64,000 nucleotides of DNA, from contig CAMBKF010000003.1 of the NCBI GenBank assembly GCA_945868085.1, forward strand, positions 1 to 64,000, in the 5' to 3' direction. Both the position numbers and the translations under genes were made by a program. Position 1 is the first letter of the stretch. Each line of letters begins with the position of its first letter. Shown piece after piece: positions 43,364 to 51,818 of the stretch. The DNA comes from an uncultured Oscillibacter sp. (GTDB lineage Bacteria; Bacillota; Clostridia; Oscillospirales; Oscillospiraceae). The notes under the pieces were generated by a model, which saw only the letters and a list, made by a program, of their open reading frames with translations, had not been told where the DNA came from and searched no databases.

Positions 43364-43672
43364 GATATGTCCCTCCTTGTAATATGGTGTGTATATACAC
43401 TGTGCATATCCACACCATACCGCGACAGATATAAAATGTCAATAGTGCGCGAAAAAATTTGAGCGGACCTTGATGAATCTGCTTACCCTGTGACGCCAAA
43501 TGGGCGAGCGATCTCCGGAGGAATCCGCACAAAAAAATGCTGAATTTTGGCGATACGGAAAAAAGTTTTGCGCCAAAAACGGGATAGCGGGGGAGTGTTT
43601 AACAGACTGCACGGCAAAAAATGGCAAAAAACTATGCAAACAGACAAAAAGTCTGTAAGCCAAACTAAAAAT
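43364..43672. other. Intergenic region upstream of the purine permease
   Basis: About 310 bp without a gene between divergent units. The leftward DUF2148 promoter must be near 43385-43410 (TATATACAC on the complement). A small hairpin, CAGAC-AAAAA-GTCTG, lies at 43641-43655. No purine riboswitch elements are seen. Confidence 0.5.
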
Positions 43673-43701
43673 TTGTAAACGTCGTGTAAAGATGTTATAA
43701 T
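43673..43701 (+). promoter_or_regulatory. Sigma-A promoter of the purine permease gene
   Basis: TTGTAA (43673-43678), 17 nt, TATAAT (43696-43701), about 75 bp before the ATG. Confidence 0.8.
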
Positions 43702-43775
43702 AAAAGCACGTTTTCGCGGCTTGTTGTGGCCACGGAGAGACACCGTAACACATTGTATCACAAAGGAGAGCACTC

Positions 43776-45206
43776 ATGGAAAAACTTTTTCACCTGAAGG
43801 AGAACGGCACCTCCGTAAAAACGGAGATCATTGCCGGTCTGACCACCTTCATGACCATGGCGTACATCATCGCCCTGAACCCCAACCTGCTGACAAATTT
43901 TGACACCGGCTCCGCCCTGTGGAAGGCCGTATTCGTGGCCACCTGCCTGGCCTCCGCCGTGGGCACCACCTGCATGGCCTTCCTGGCCAACAAGCCCTTT
44001 GTCATGGCCCCGGGCATGGGCCTGAACAGCTTTTTTGCCGTCATCTGCGGCAACATCGCCGCCATGCTGAAGACCGACTACACCTCCGCCTTCCAGGCCA
44101 CCCTGTGCATCATTCTGGTGGAGGGCATCGTGTTCCTGCTGCTGAGCGTGTTCAACATTCGGGATAAGATCGTCACCGCCATCCCTCTGGGCGTGCGCCT
44201 GGGTATCGGCCCGGCCATCGGCCTGATGCTCATGAACATCGGCTTCGGCTCCAACGCCGGCGTCTATGCCGAGGGCAACGACTACACCTCCCCCTTCTAT
44301 GTCATGCGTGACTTCTTTGGCGCCATGACCCCCAGCACCATTCAGGGTCACATGGGCAAGGAGTACAGCCAGATGGTGCTGTCCGTTATTACCATGTTTG
44401 TGGGCCTGTTTGTCATCGTGCTGCTGTCCAAGAAGGGCAAAAAGTCCGCCGTGCTGGTGGGCATGCTCACCGGCTCCGTGATCTACTGGGCGGGAGACGC
44501 CATCTTCCTGCACAACAATCCCTTTGCCTCCCTGAAGGGCGCCAGCTTCCTGCCCAACTTCAAAGACATGGCCGAGGTCACTCTCTTTAAGTTCGATTTC
44601 CACGATTTCTTTGAGATCGGCTGGTTCACCGCCATTACCCTCATCATCACCTTCTGCATGATCGACATGTTCGATACCATCGGCACCCTGGTGGGCACCG
44701 CTTCCCGGGCCGGCATGACCGATAAGGACGGCAACATGCCCAAGATGAAGGAAGCCCTTACTGCCGACGCCGTGGGCACTGTGTGCGGCGCCTGCTGCGG
44801 CACCTCCACCGTCACCACCTTCGTGGAGTCCGCCTCCGGTGTGGAGGCCGGCGGCCGCACGGGTCTCACCTCCCTCACCGCTGCGTTCATGTTCCTGGTG
44901 TGCCTGTTCATCTCTCCCGTAGTGGCCATCATTCCCGCTGCTGCTACCTCCAGCGCCCTGATCTATGTGGGTATCCTGATGCTCCAGGGCCTGAAGAACA
45001 TCAACTTCGACGACATCGACCAGATCGTGCCGGTGTTCATCATGCTGCTGGCTATCCCCATCTCCGGGTCCATCGGCCACGGCATCGGCCTGGCCATGAT
45101 CTCCCACATGGTCATCAAGGTTTTCTCCGGCCACGCCAAGGAAGTCTCCGTGCTGACCTATGTCATCGCGGCCCTGTTCCTGGTGAAGTTCTTCGTGGTG
45201 GTGTAA
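43776..45206 (+). CDS. NCS2-family purine permease (guanine/hypoxanthine or adenine type)
   Basis: 476 aa with about 12-14 membrane segments. It imports a purine base with protons. Family motifs: ITEIIAGLTTFMTMAYI-type start (seen as KTEIIAGLTTFMTMAYIIAL), the MAPGMGLNSFFA loop, IPLGVRLGIGPAIGL, FCMIDMFDTIGTLVGTASRA and GTSTVTTFVESASGV. These mark the PbuG/PbuO/AzgA group; the exact base cannot be told. AAAGGAG precedes the ATG. Single-gene unit. Confidence 0.92.
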   Translation: MEKLFHLKENGTSVKTEIIAGLTTFMTMAYIIALNPNLLTNFDTGSALWKAVFVATCLASAVGTTCMAFLANKPFVMAPGMGLNSFFAVICGNIAAMLKTDYTSAFQATLCIILVEGIVFLLLSVFNIRDKIVTAIPLGVRLGIGPAIGLMLMNIGFGSNAGVYAEGNDYTSPFYVMRDFFGAMTPSTIQGHMGKEYSQMVLSVITMFVGLFVIVLLSKKGKKSAVLVGMLTGSVIYWAGDAIFLHNNPFASLKGASFLPNFKDMAEVTLFKFDFHDFFEIGWFTAITLIITFCMIDMFDTIGTLVGTASRAGMTDKDGNMPKMKEALTADAVGTVCGACCGTSTVTTFVESASGVEAGGRTGLTSLTAAFMFLVCLFISPVVAIIPAAATSSALIYVGILMLQGLKNINFDDIDQIVPVFIMLLAIPISGSIGHGIGLAMISHMVIKVFSGHAKEVSVLTYVIAALFLVKFFVVV

Positions 45207-45238
45207 AAACCGGGCGAAGCCCCCTGCATATCAAAAAA

Positions 45239-45276
45239 ATAACGGACAGCGTTTGCGCGCTGCCCGTTATTTTTAT
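45239..45276. terminator. Bidirectional terminator between permease and LysR genes
   Basis: AATAACGG and CCGTTATT plus inner CAGCG/CGCTG pairs form the stem; A and T tracts flank it on both sides, serving the two convergent genes. Confidence 0.85.
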
Positions 45277-46157
45277 TGTGCCGACTCGGTGCGTGTCAGC
45301 ATCCGCACGGCGTACTTCAGGAATATTTTCACCGCCGGGGAGGCATCCGCCTTGGAGTGCAGGGCCACGCCCATGGTGATCTGGGAGGGAGGATCCAGGG
45401 GGAGCTTCACAATATTGCAGATATGCCCCTCGGTGATGAGCTGATTCATAACGCTGATGCCCAGGCTCTGCTCCACCATGGACATGGCGGAAAAGCTCTC
45501 CATGGTGGTAAAGCGAATTTTGGGCACGATGCCGTTGCGCTGGAACAGAGCCTCCACGTCGTCGTCGCAGCCCAGGGCGGGCATGATGAAATCGTCCTTC
45601 TCGCAGTCCTTCAGCGGGTAGGCAGACGCCCCGGCCAGGGGATGATCCGGCGGCAGCAGGGCCAGCATGGGATCCTCCGCCAGGGGGATCCACTCGTAGG
45701 GCATGCCCTCCTGGTAGCTGAAAAAGCCGATGTCCGCCGTGCGGTCGTCCAGCCAGCCGGATACCTCCTGCCAGATGCCCTCCATGAGCCGGATGGACAC
45801 ATGGGGGTAGTCCTGCTGAAAGGCCCGGATCACCGCCGGCAGCCAGTGGGTGGCGATGCTGGAATAGGCGGCGATGGTCACGCTGCCGATGAGCAGGCCG
45901 TTGATCTCTGTGGCCAGCTCAAAAAGCCGATCCTCCTGGCGCAGGAATTCCCGCACCGTGGGCAGGAGCAGCTGTCCGTTTTCCGTCAGGCTCACGCCCT
46001 TGGTGCTGCGGCGAAACACGGAGAAGCCCAGCTCGTTTTCAAAGGCCGTCACCAGCTGGTTCACTCCCGAGGGCGTGTAGCGCAGCACCTCCGCTGCCCG
46101 GGAAAAGCTCCCTGTTTCCGCCGCCGCCAGGACGGCCCGGCACCGGGCTGTTTCCAT
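45273..46157 (-). CDS. LysR-family transcriptional regulator
   Basis: 294 aa. Helix-turn-helix at about residues 3-60 (AAAETGSFSRAAEVLRYTPS, then FENELGFSVFRRSTKGVSLT), followed by a two-lobe effector domain (IGSVTIAAYSSIATHWLPA onward). The target is unknown: the divergent 74-aa membrane protein gene (46302) is a natural candidate, the permease on the other side is less likely. Confidence 0.9.
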   Translation of the reverse strand: METARCRAVLAAAETGSFSRAAEVLRYTPSGVNQLVTAFENELGFSVFRRSTKGVSLTENGQLLLPTVREFLRQEDRLFELATEINGLLIGSVTIAAYSSIATHWLPAVIRAFQQDYPHVSIRLMEGIWQEVSGWLDDRTADIGFFSYQEGMPYEWIPLAEDPMLALLPPDHPLAGASAYPLKDCEKDDFIMPALGCDDDVEALFQRNGIVPKIRFTTMESFSAMSMVEQSLGISVMNQLITEGHICNIVKLPLDPPSQITMGVALHSKADASPAVKIFLKYAVRMLTRTESAQ

Positions 46158-46301
46158 AAAATGCCCCTCCTTTTTGCTGTTAGCAACACTGATATGAGAT
46201 GTAATGTTCTGTAGCTTTACTTTTCTTGTTATTTATTCTACTATATGACCATAGAAACCGCAAGACCCCAAAAACAAAAAATCTTTAAGGAGGAATCTAC
46301 C

Positions 46302-46526
46302 ATGAAAAACATCTACACTTACATTTCTGTCGCCGTTGTGACCCTTGTGATGATGGTGGCGTCCGCCTTTCTGATGACGGCCGCCGACGCACCTGTTCGT
46401 GAAGCGGGCGGCTATGTCACCCTGATCTTCGGCGCCATCGCCGCCTGGGCCACTGCCAAAGCACTGCTGGCCGAGCGGGACAACGAGGAGCGCCGCACAC
46501 ACGATCACGCGCACAGCCACGCCTGA
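46302..46526 (+). CDS. Small membrane protein with His-rich tail
   Basis: 74 aa with two transmembrane helices (about 5-26 and 36-56) and a charged C-terminus ending THDHAHSHA, which might bind metal. Family not recognised. ATG 46302 is chosen because AAGGAGG lies upstream. It is divergent from the LysR gene and followed by a symmetric terminator, so it is a single-gene unit. Confidence 0.65.
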   Translation: MKNIYTYISVAVVTLVMMVASAFLMTAADAPVREAGGYVTLIFGAIAAWATAKALLAERDNEERRTHDHAHSHA

Positions 46527-46581
46527 TCGTTTTCCAGCTAACACAGAGCGGCTACGCCAGACTCTTTCTTCCTCTCTCCAT

Positions 46582-46619
46582 AAAGAAAAAGACGCCTGCA
46601 CAGGCGTCTTTTTCTTTTA
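46582..46619. terminator. Symmetric bidirectional terminator
   Basis: The perfect palindrome AAAGAAAAAGACGCCTG / CAGGCGTCTTTTTCTTT (17-bp arms) serves both the small membrane protein gene and the convergent 182-aa gene. Confidence 0.92.
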
Positions 46620-46622
46620 TTA

Positions 46623-47171
46623 TCAGGGGGCAGGGGGCTGCTCCGGGGCGGCATCCGCCGAGGCTGTGTCGGCGGGAGCGGCGTCGGTAGAGGCTGTTTC
46701 CGCCGGGGCGGCGGGTTCGGCCGCTGCGTGCATCTCTCCTGCCGTGGCGGAGGCCATGGTGGACATGGCTTCTGCCCGGCCGGCTTCATAGGCGTCGGCC
46801 TTAGCCTTTTCCATTTCCTGCTGGCGGGCGTTTTCGGCCCGGATGGCCTCCTTCTGCTCCGAGCGGCGGGCGGAGAACCGGAGAAATGCCCGGAAGCTCA
46901 GGTAGATCAGCAGCGCCGCCATCAGCGCCAGGCCGATCCAGCCGGGGACGCGAATGTGCCAGAAGCTGCGCACGGCGAAGTATTCCCGCACCAGGCCCTG
47001 GTAGTACAGCACCACGCCCAGGGCGATGCAGATCAAACTGCCGATAAGGGACAGCACGGCCCGGAACCTGGCCTTACCCTTGCAGATGAAGAACCGGATC
47101 ACCAAAGCGATGGCCAGCAGGAACAGCGCCGGGGACTGGCAGCACAGAATATATCCGAAAGTGTGGTTCAT
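46623..47171 (-). CDS. Membrane protein with Ala/Pro-rich C-terminal tail
   Basis: 182 aa. Three hydrophobic segments (about 8-27, 38-60, 76-96), then a basic coiled-coil stretch (RRSEQKEAIRAENARQQEME) and a low-complexity Ala/Glu/Pro tail (from about 140) made of repeated TASTDAAPAD-like units. No family recognised. It lies 15 bp after the hydantoinase gene on the same strand, so the two may be co-transcribed. Confidence 0.65.
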   Translation of the reverse strand: MNHTFGYILCCQSPALFLLAIALVIRFFICKGKARFRAVLSLIGSLICIALGVVLYYQGLVREYFAVRSFWHIRVPGWIGLALMAALLIYLSFRAFLRFSARRSEQKEAIRAENARQQEMEKAKADAYEAGRAEAMSTMASATAGEMHAAAEPAAPAETASTDAAPADTASADAAPEQPPAP

Positions 47172-47186
47172 ATGACGCTCCTATTC

Positions 47187-48560
47187 TCACAGGGCGCTCT
47201 TGCCCCGGACGATGTACTGGCCTTCCTGCTCGCCGATGACCTGGCCGTTTTCCACCATGAGCTTGCCCCGCAGCCACACCTGGCTGATGGAGCCGCGGGT
47301 CACAAAACCCTCATAGGGGGTGTAGCCGGCCCGGCTGACCATGTCCTCGGCCCGGAGAATGTGGTCGGCCTGAGGGTCATAGACCACGATGTCCGCATCC
47401 GCACCCGGGGCGATGACGCCCTTGCGGGGGAACATGCCGTAGAGCTTGGCGGGATTTTCCGACAGGGCCTTGCACATGGTGGCCAGGGAAATCTTCCGGG
47501 TGGCTACACCGAAGGAGTACACCAGCTCGCCTCGGGCCTCCACCCCGGGCAGGCCACCGGGAATCTTGGTAAAGTCGCCCCGGCCGGCGTCCTTCTGCGC
47601 CAGGGTAAAGGCGCAGTGATCGGTGGAGATGGTCTGGATGTCGCCCTTGCGCAGGCCGGCCCACAGGGCCCGGCAGTCCTCTGCCTTGCGGATGGGAGGG
47701 GCACAGACGTAGCGGGCGGCCTGGGAATAGTCCTCGTTATAATACACGCTGTCATCCAGCACCAGGTACTGGGGGCAGGTCTCCACATACACCTTCTGCC
47801 CCCGGCGGCGGGCGGCGGTGACCTCCGCCAATGTGGCGGCATTGGTCAGGTGGACGATGACCACAGGGATGTCCACCGCCTGAGCGATGCGCAGCAGGCG
47901 GCTCACGGCCTCGGCCTCCAGAAAGTCGGGCCGGGTCTCGGGATGGGAGGAAACGCCCATTTCCCCGGCGGCCTTCTTCTCCTCGATGAGGGCGTTGATG
48001 ACGCCGCTGTTTTCACAGTGGACGCCGCAGATGCCGCCCTTCTCCTTCAGCTTTTTCAGGGCCTTGTACATGGCCTCGTCCCCGATCATCATGGCCGGGT
48101 AGGTCATATACATCTTGAAGGAGGAGATGCCGGCGGCGTACATGTCGTCGATCTCCTTTTCGATCTCCTCGTTCCAGTCGTCAATGGTCATGTGGAAGCC
48201 GTAATCGCACCAGCACTTGCCGTCGGCCTTCTTGTGCCACAGGTCCAGGCCGTAGTGGAGAGATTCGCCCTTGTTGGGGCAGGCGAAATCCACAATGGTG
48301 GTGGTGCCGCCCCGGATGGCGGACTTGGTGCCGGAGTCAAAATCGTCAATGGTGGTGGTGTTGCACACGTCCAGGTCAAAGTGGGTGTGGGCATCGATAA
48401 ACCCGGGCATGAGCAGCTTGCCGGTGACATCGATGGTCCGGGCCAGGGGATCGGAGAGATTGCGGCCCACCTGGAGGATCTTCTCATTTTCTACCAGCAC
48501 GTCGGCCCGGCGGGTGCCCCGGCCGGAGACTACGGTGCCGTTTTTGAACAGATATTTCAT
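47187..48560 (-). CDS. Dihydropyrimidinase / hydantoinase-type amidohydrolase
   Basis: 457 aa of the amidohydrolase superfamily. It opens cyclic amides such as dihydropyrimidines or hydantoins. Metal ligands: HxH in FIDAHTHFDLD, the carboxylated Lys in SSFKMYMTYP, His in GVHCENSGVI and IVHLTNAATL, Asp in STDHCAF. ATG 48560 was chosen because AGGGGG lies upstream and homologues begin MKYLFKNGT-like. No ring-reducing enzyme is adjacent, so the natural substrate is uncertain. Confidence 0.88.
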   Translation of the reverse strand: MKYLFKNGTVVSGRGTRRADVLVENEKILQVGRNLSDPLARTIDVTGKLLMPGFIDAHTHFDLDVCNTTTIDDFDSGTKSAIRGGTTTIVDFACPNKGESLHYGLDLWHKKADGKCWCDYGFHMTIDDWNEEIEKEIDDMYAAGISSFKMYMTYPAMMIGDEAMYKALKKLKEKGGICGVHCENSGVINALIEEKKAAGEMGVSSHPETRPDFLEAEAVSRLLRIAQAVDIPVVIVHLTNAATLAEVTAARRRGQKVYVETCPQYLVLDDSVYYNEDYSQAARYVCAPPIRKAEDCRALWAGLRKGDIQTISTDHCAFTLAQKDAGRGDFTKIPGGLPGVEARGELVYSFGVATRKISLATMCKALSENPAKLYGMFPRKGVIAPGADADIVVYDPQADHILRAEDMVSRAGYTPYEGFVTRGSISQVWLRGKLMVENGQVIGEQEGQYIVRGKSAL

Positions 48561-48639
48561 GACAGTACCCCCTATTTGAAATGTAAAATTGAACCGTAAA
48601 ATGCGGAGGGACGGCGCCCTCAACTATGATCTTGCCCTC

Positions 48640-48648
48640 ATTATAGCA
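48640..48648 (-). promoter_or_regulatory. Extended -10 promoter of the hydantoinase gene
   Basis: On the minus strand, TG-C-TATAAT (48648-48640), about 80 bp before the ATG. The -35 is weak. Confidence 0.55.
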
Positions 48649-48673
48649 TACCCGGGAAAAATGTCCATAAAAA

Positions 48674-48702
48674 TTGATAATGGGAAGAAAATATGCTATA
48701 CT
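48674..48702 (+). promoter_or_regulatory. Sigma-A promoter of the Nudix gene
   Basis: TTGATA (48674-48679), 17 nt, TATACT (48697-48702), 23 bp before the ATG, giving a very short leader. Confidence 0.75.
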
Positions 48703-48725
48703 GCGAAAAAATGGAGGGATGAATC

Positions 48726-49277
48726 ATGCAGGATCTGACGGAAAAAACGCTGCAAAGCCATGAAGTTTATAACGGGCGCATCATCCGGGTGCGCAATGAC
48801 GAGGTGCTGCTGCCAAACGGCGGGCATGGGCAGCGGGAGGTAGTGGACCACCCCGGCGGCGTGGGGATATTGGCCTTTGACGACCAGGGCCGGGTGGCCC
48901 TGGTGCGGCAGTTCCGCTATGCCGTGGGTGAGCACCTGTGGGAGATCCCGGCGGGAAAGCGGGAGAAGGGGGAGGAACCCTTCGTGACGGCGCAGAGAGA
49001 ACTGAACGAGGAGGTGGGCGCCGCGGCGGCCCGATGGACGGAGCTGGGGAGCATCATCGCCTCCCCCGGCTGCTATGCCGAGGTGCTGTACCTGTACATG
49101 GCGGAGGGGCTGACCTTTTCCCGGCAGCATCTGGATGAGGACGAGTTTCTGGAGGTGCAGTTTTTCCCCTTTGCGGAAGTGGTGGAAAAGTGCATGAAGG
49201 GGGAGATACGGGACGGAAAGACCGTGACGGCGGTGCTGAAGGCCAGACTCCTGCAAGAAAAGGCTTGCACTTTATGA
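48726..49277 (+). CDS. Nudix hydrolase, ADP-ribose pyrophosphatase type
   Basis: 183 aa. The full Nudix box is present: G in AGKREKGEE and REL-EE-G in AQRELNEEVGA, matching GX5EX7REUXEEXGU. The upstream strand VVDHPGGVGILAFDD and the SPGCYAEVLYLYMAEGL after the box fit the NudF-like ADP-ribose pyrophosphatase group. GGAGG precedes the ATG. It hydrolyses nucleoside diphosphates linked to another moiety; ADP-ribose is inferred. Confidence 0.9.
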   Translation: MQDLTEKTLQSHEVYNGRIIRVRNDEVLLPNGGHGQREVVDHPGGVGILAFDDQGRVALVRQFRYAVGEHLWEIPAGKREKGEEPFVTAQRELNEEVGAAAARWTELGSIIASPGCYAEVLYLYMAEGLTFSRQHLDEDEFLEVQFFPFAEVVEKCMKGEIRDGKTVTAVLKARLLQEKACTL

Positions 49278-49332
49278 ACATTTCCGCTACACTGGAGGAA
49301 ATGACGGCCCCAGGCCGAGAGGAGAATTTCGT

Positions 49333-49602
49333 ATGAGTAAACTGCAAAAAATCGCCGCGGTGTTCCTGGTCATTGCTGCCGCCAGCTGGGTGCTGCACAA
49401 GACGAATACGTTCTATGTTCCCGGCCTCACATCGCTGACCCTGTGCGTGGCCATGTGCGCGGAGGGATCGGATATGCTCAAGGGGACGGGGAAAAAGAAA
49501 AATACCTCCCGCCGTTTTGCCGCTATCCTGGTGCTGGCCTTTGGCCTGTTCAACCTTGTGTATGGCGGCTTTGAGATCTACGACTACGTGATCCGGCTGT
49601 GA
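49333..49602 (+). CDS. Small two- to three-TM membrane protein
   Basis: 89 aa; hydrophobic segments at about 5-20, 30-45 and 62-82, with a short basic loop (KGTGKKKNTSRR). AGAGGAG precedes the ATG. Family not recognised. It lies between the Nudix and GNAT genes in the same direction, probably one transcript. Confidence 0.65.
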   Translation: MSKLQKIAAVFLVIAAASWVLHKTNTFYVPGLTSLTLCVAMCAEGSDMLKGTGKKKNTSRRFAAILVLAFGLFNLVYGGFEIYDYVIRL

Positions 49603-49679
49603 AATAATGAACAGGGAGGTGCGGCCGGGGCTGCATCTCCTTTTTATGACTGCAAACAGAACCGAGGAGGGAGAAACCC

Positions 49680-50207
49680 ATGGAAGTGACTATCCGCAAG
49701 GCGCAGGAGAAGGACCTGGCGGCCGTGGAGAGGATCTACGACGACATCCACACGGAGGAAGAAGCGGGACGGGCCTGCATCGGATGGGAGCGGGGGATCT
49801 ACCCTACCCGGCGGACAGCGGAGGATGCCCTGAGCCGGGACGACCTGTTTGTGGAGGAGACAGAAGGGCGCATCGTGGGCACCGGCATCATCAACCGGGT
49901 GCAGGTGGACGTGTATGCGGAGGTCAACTGGCTGTATCCGGCATCGGATGAGCAGGTGATGGTGCTGCATACGCTGGTCATTGACCCGGCCGAAAAGGGA
50001 AAGGGATTCGGACAGGAATTTGTGGCGTTTTACGAGGAGTACGCGGCCCGGAGTGGCTGCACCTGCCTGCGCATGGACACCAACGCCAGGAACATGGGCG
50101 CCCGGCGGCTGTATAACCACCTGGGATACCGGGAGGCGGGGATCGTGCCCTGCGTGTTCAACGGCCTGTCAGGGGTGGATCTGGTGATGCTGGAGAAGAA
50201 ACTGTAA
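49680..50207 (+). CDS. GNAT-family N-acetyltransferase
   Basis: 175 aa. The acetyl-CoA site is seen in VLHTLVIDPAEKGKGFGQEF (motif A, Q/RxxGxG/A in a KGKGFG form) and NMGARRLYNHLGY (motif B). The substrate is unknown; the family modifies amines on small molecules or proteins. Followed by a strong terminator at 50241. Confidence 0.88.
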   Translation: MEVTIRKAQEKDLAAVERIYDDIHTEEEAGRACIGWERGIYPTRRTAEDALSRDDLFVEETEGRIVGTGIINRVQVDVYAEVNWLYPASDEQVMVLHTLVIDPAEKGKGFGQEFVAFYEEYAARSGCTCLRMDTNARNMGARRLYNHLGYREAGIVPCVFNGLSGVDLVMLEKKL

Positions 50208-50240
50208 ACGCCAAGAAAGGGAAAATGAGCGGATGACACA

Positions 50241-50283
50241 AATAGCGCATATGCGAAGCGAATTTCGCATATGCGCTATTTTT
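50241..50283 (+). terminator. Terminator after the GNAT gene
   Basis: The perfect 17-bp inverted repeat AATAGCGCATATGCGAA / TTCGCATATGCGCTATT, loop GCGAAT, is followed by TTT on the plus strand. Confidence 0.88.
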
Positions 50284-50388
50284 CGGCTTCAAATTGAAAA
50301 AGAAACAAAATGGTGCGCAATATGCACAGAAAAAGAGGGGGAGGGAGAGAGGAAAAATTGAAGATAAAACAAATTGAGAAAAACCGGG

Positions 50389-50417
50389 TTGACAGGCGGG
50401 AGAAGGAGTGTTATAGT
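50389..50417 (+). promoter_or_regulatory. Near-consensus sigma-A promoter
   Basis: TTGACA (50389-50394), exactly 17 nt, TATAGT (50412-50417). It is the closest match to consensus in the window and serves a 69-aa gene. Confidence 0.85.
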
Positions 50418-50447
50418 CCCAATCATCACAAGAAAGGAGACATGGCC

Positions 50448-50657
50448 ATGAGAGCTTATGATGCCGCCGGGCGAAACGGGACCGCTGCAGCACAGGATGC
50501 CTGTGCCGTGTCTTCCTGCAAAAAAATAACCGCTATTCTGATTATGGACGCCGCTATTGCTGCGTCCATTTTTGCGCTGGGCCTGATTATTCGAATTGAA
50601 AATAAAACGGAATACAGCCGAAAAACGACAAGCGGTTTTGCATACGGGGCGGCCTGA
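50448..50657 (+). CDS. Small single-pass membrane protein of a short monocistronic unit
   Basis: 69 aa. A polar, Ala-rich N-terminus with two Cys (CAVSSCKK), one transmembrane helix (about residues 30-49, ITAILIMDAAIAASIFALGL) and a basic C-terminal tail (KTEYSRKTTSG). Family not recognised. ATG 50448 is preferred because GGAG lies 8 nt upstream; ATG 50442 would be too close. A very strong promoter and a near-perfect terminator bracket just this reading frame, which suggests high expression of either the protein or the short RNA. Confidence 0.6.
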   Translation: MRAYDAAGRNGTAAAQDACAVSSCKKITAILIMDAAIAASIFALGLIIRIENKTEYSRKTTSGFAYGAA

Positions 50658-50681
50658 GACACAGGCGGCACGGAAAACGCA

Positions 50682-50722
50682 AAAGCGGCTTCGCCGGATT
50701 CGGCGAAGCCGCTTTCATTTTT
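50682..50722 (+). terminator. Strong terminator after the 69-aa gene
   Basis: AAAGCGGCTTCGCCG and CGGCGAAGCCGCTTT form a perfect 15-bp stem, loop GATT, followed by CATTTTT. Confidence 0.92.
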
Positions 50723-50776
50723 AGGACGACATGCCTGCGGGAGCGGGATGCCAATAGATACAAGGAGGATCAGAAT

Positions 50777-51139
50777 ATGCCTATCATTCATGTAAGCGTA
50801 ACGGGAAAGCAGGAGACCCAGAAAAAGCGGGACTTTATGGAGTTTGCCGCCAATAGCATCTGCAGCCACACCAGCACGCTGCCGAAGAACATTTATGTGT
50901 ATTTCCACGAGATGGAGCCGGAGAACGTGCGCAAGACGGCGCCCACGGTGCTCATCGACTGGACCATGATCCCGGACCGCACCAACGAGGCCAAGAAGGC
51001 CATCATGGGCGAGCTGACCGATGAGCTGGCCAAGCTCACCGGGGAGAATCGGAGCGAGATCGTGATCATCTTCAACGACATTCCCCTACCCAACGCCATG
51101 CTGGGCGGGATCACCCGGGCAGACAACTACAACTGGTAA
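50777..51139 (+). CDS. 4-oxalocrotonate tautomerase-family protein
   Basis: 120 aa, about twice the 4-OT monomer, so it is probably a fused two-repeat form as in the MSAD/CaaD groups. The catalytic Pro directly follows the initiator Met (MPIIHVSVTGKQ). The second half (VLIDWTMIPDRTNEAKKAIM) repeats the beta-alpha-beta pattern without its own N-terminal Pro. The substrate is unknown. GGAGG precedes the ATG. It is the last core gene before the prophage. Confidence 0.82.
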   Translation: MPIIHVSVTGKQETQKKRDFMEFAANSICSHTSTLPKNIYVYFHEMEPENVRKTAPTVLIDWTMIPDRTNEAKKAIMGELTDELAKLTGENRSEIVIIFNDIPLPNAMLGGITRADNYNW

Positions 51140-51150
51140 AAAAATACAGA

Positions 51151-51186
51151 AAATCCCCTTCCGCTTGGGTGGAAGGGGATTTTTTT
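51151..51186 (+). terminator. Terminator after the tautomerase gene
   Basis: AAATCCCCTTCC and GGAAGGGGATTT form a 12-bp stem followed by seven T. It insulates the prophage genes from the core. Confidence 0.9.
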
Positions 51187-51285
51187 GTACTGAAAAATGG
51201 ACCGGTTGTGGAGAAAAGGGCAACAAAAAGGCAAGATATGCCGGGAAAACAGAGGGAGGTAGAAAAATAAAAGGGGGATTTTTAC

Positions 51286-51450
51286 ATGGAGGAAAAGGAA
51301 TGGGTGCGCTGCGACCGCTGCGACGGAGAGATCTATGAGGGCGCGGAATACTATCAGATCAACGGCGAGTGCGTGTGCAGGGAGTGCCTGGAGGAATTTG
51401 CGGGACACTGGTTTGCGCCCTTTCGGCTGATCGCCGGGGAGGAGCTATGA
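51286..51450 (+). CDS. Small zinc-finger phage protein
   Basis: 54 aa. Two CxxC pairs (CDRCDGEI and CVCREC) would bind one zinc. GGAGG and GGGGG lie upstream of the ATG. Its stop overlaps the start of the terminase small-subunit-like gene by 4 nt (ATGA). Small proteins of this type often stand just before the packaging genes in clostridial prophages. Its role is unknown. Confidence 0.65.
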   Translation: MEEKEWVRCDRCDGEIYEGAEYYQINGECVCRECLEEFAGHWFAPFRLIAGEEL

Positions 51451-51818
51451 AAGGAAGGGGAGAAAGCTTCTGGCAGGAGGTGCGCCGGGCCTATGAAAAC
51501 GGGGAGGGCAGCTATCAGACCCTGGCGGACCGGTTCGGCGTGAGTCGGGGGGCTATGGCGAGCCACGGCAGGATCGAGGGATGGAACAGAGAGAAGCGGG
51601 AGACCACAGATCTGCGGGAGATGACGGGGAAGCTTTCCCGGGCAGCCATGCGGGAGATCGGACGGCTGGAGGAGGGCGAGGCGGATGTGAAGACTATCCG
51701 GGAGCTGACGGCCCTGCTGAAGGAGCTGAACCAGCTGATGAAAAGCGCCGCCGAGGAAAACGGAGAGAGCACCGTGCGGGTGCAGTGGGAGGAGGACGCG
51801 GAGCAGTGGAGCGAATAG
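51447..51818 (+). CDS. Terminase small subunit-like protein
   Basis: 123 aa. An N-terminal helix-turn-helix (YQTLADRFGVSRGAMASHGR) binds DNA, and a helical C-terminal part (EADVKTIRELTALLKELNQL) could oligomerise. The size, motif and position directly before the large terminase support the call; it would recognise the packaging site. Its ATG is coupled to the zinc-finger gene. Confidence 0.75.
   Translation: MKGRGESFWQEVRRAYENGEGSYQTLADRFGVSRGAMASHGRIEGWNREKRETTDLREMTGKLSRAAMREIGRLEEGEADVKTIRELTALLKELNQLMKSAAEENGESTVRVQWEEDAEQWSE

Noticed and set aside
43440..43770. Purine riboswitch before the purine permease
   Set aside because: A good sigma-A promoter gives a leader of only about 70 nt, too short for the aptamer plus expression platform, and the conserved aptamer loops were not found.
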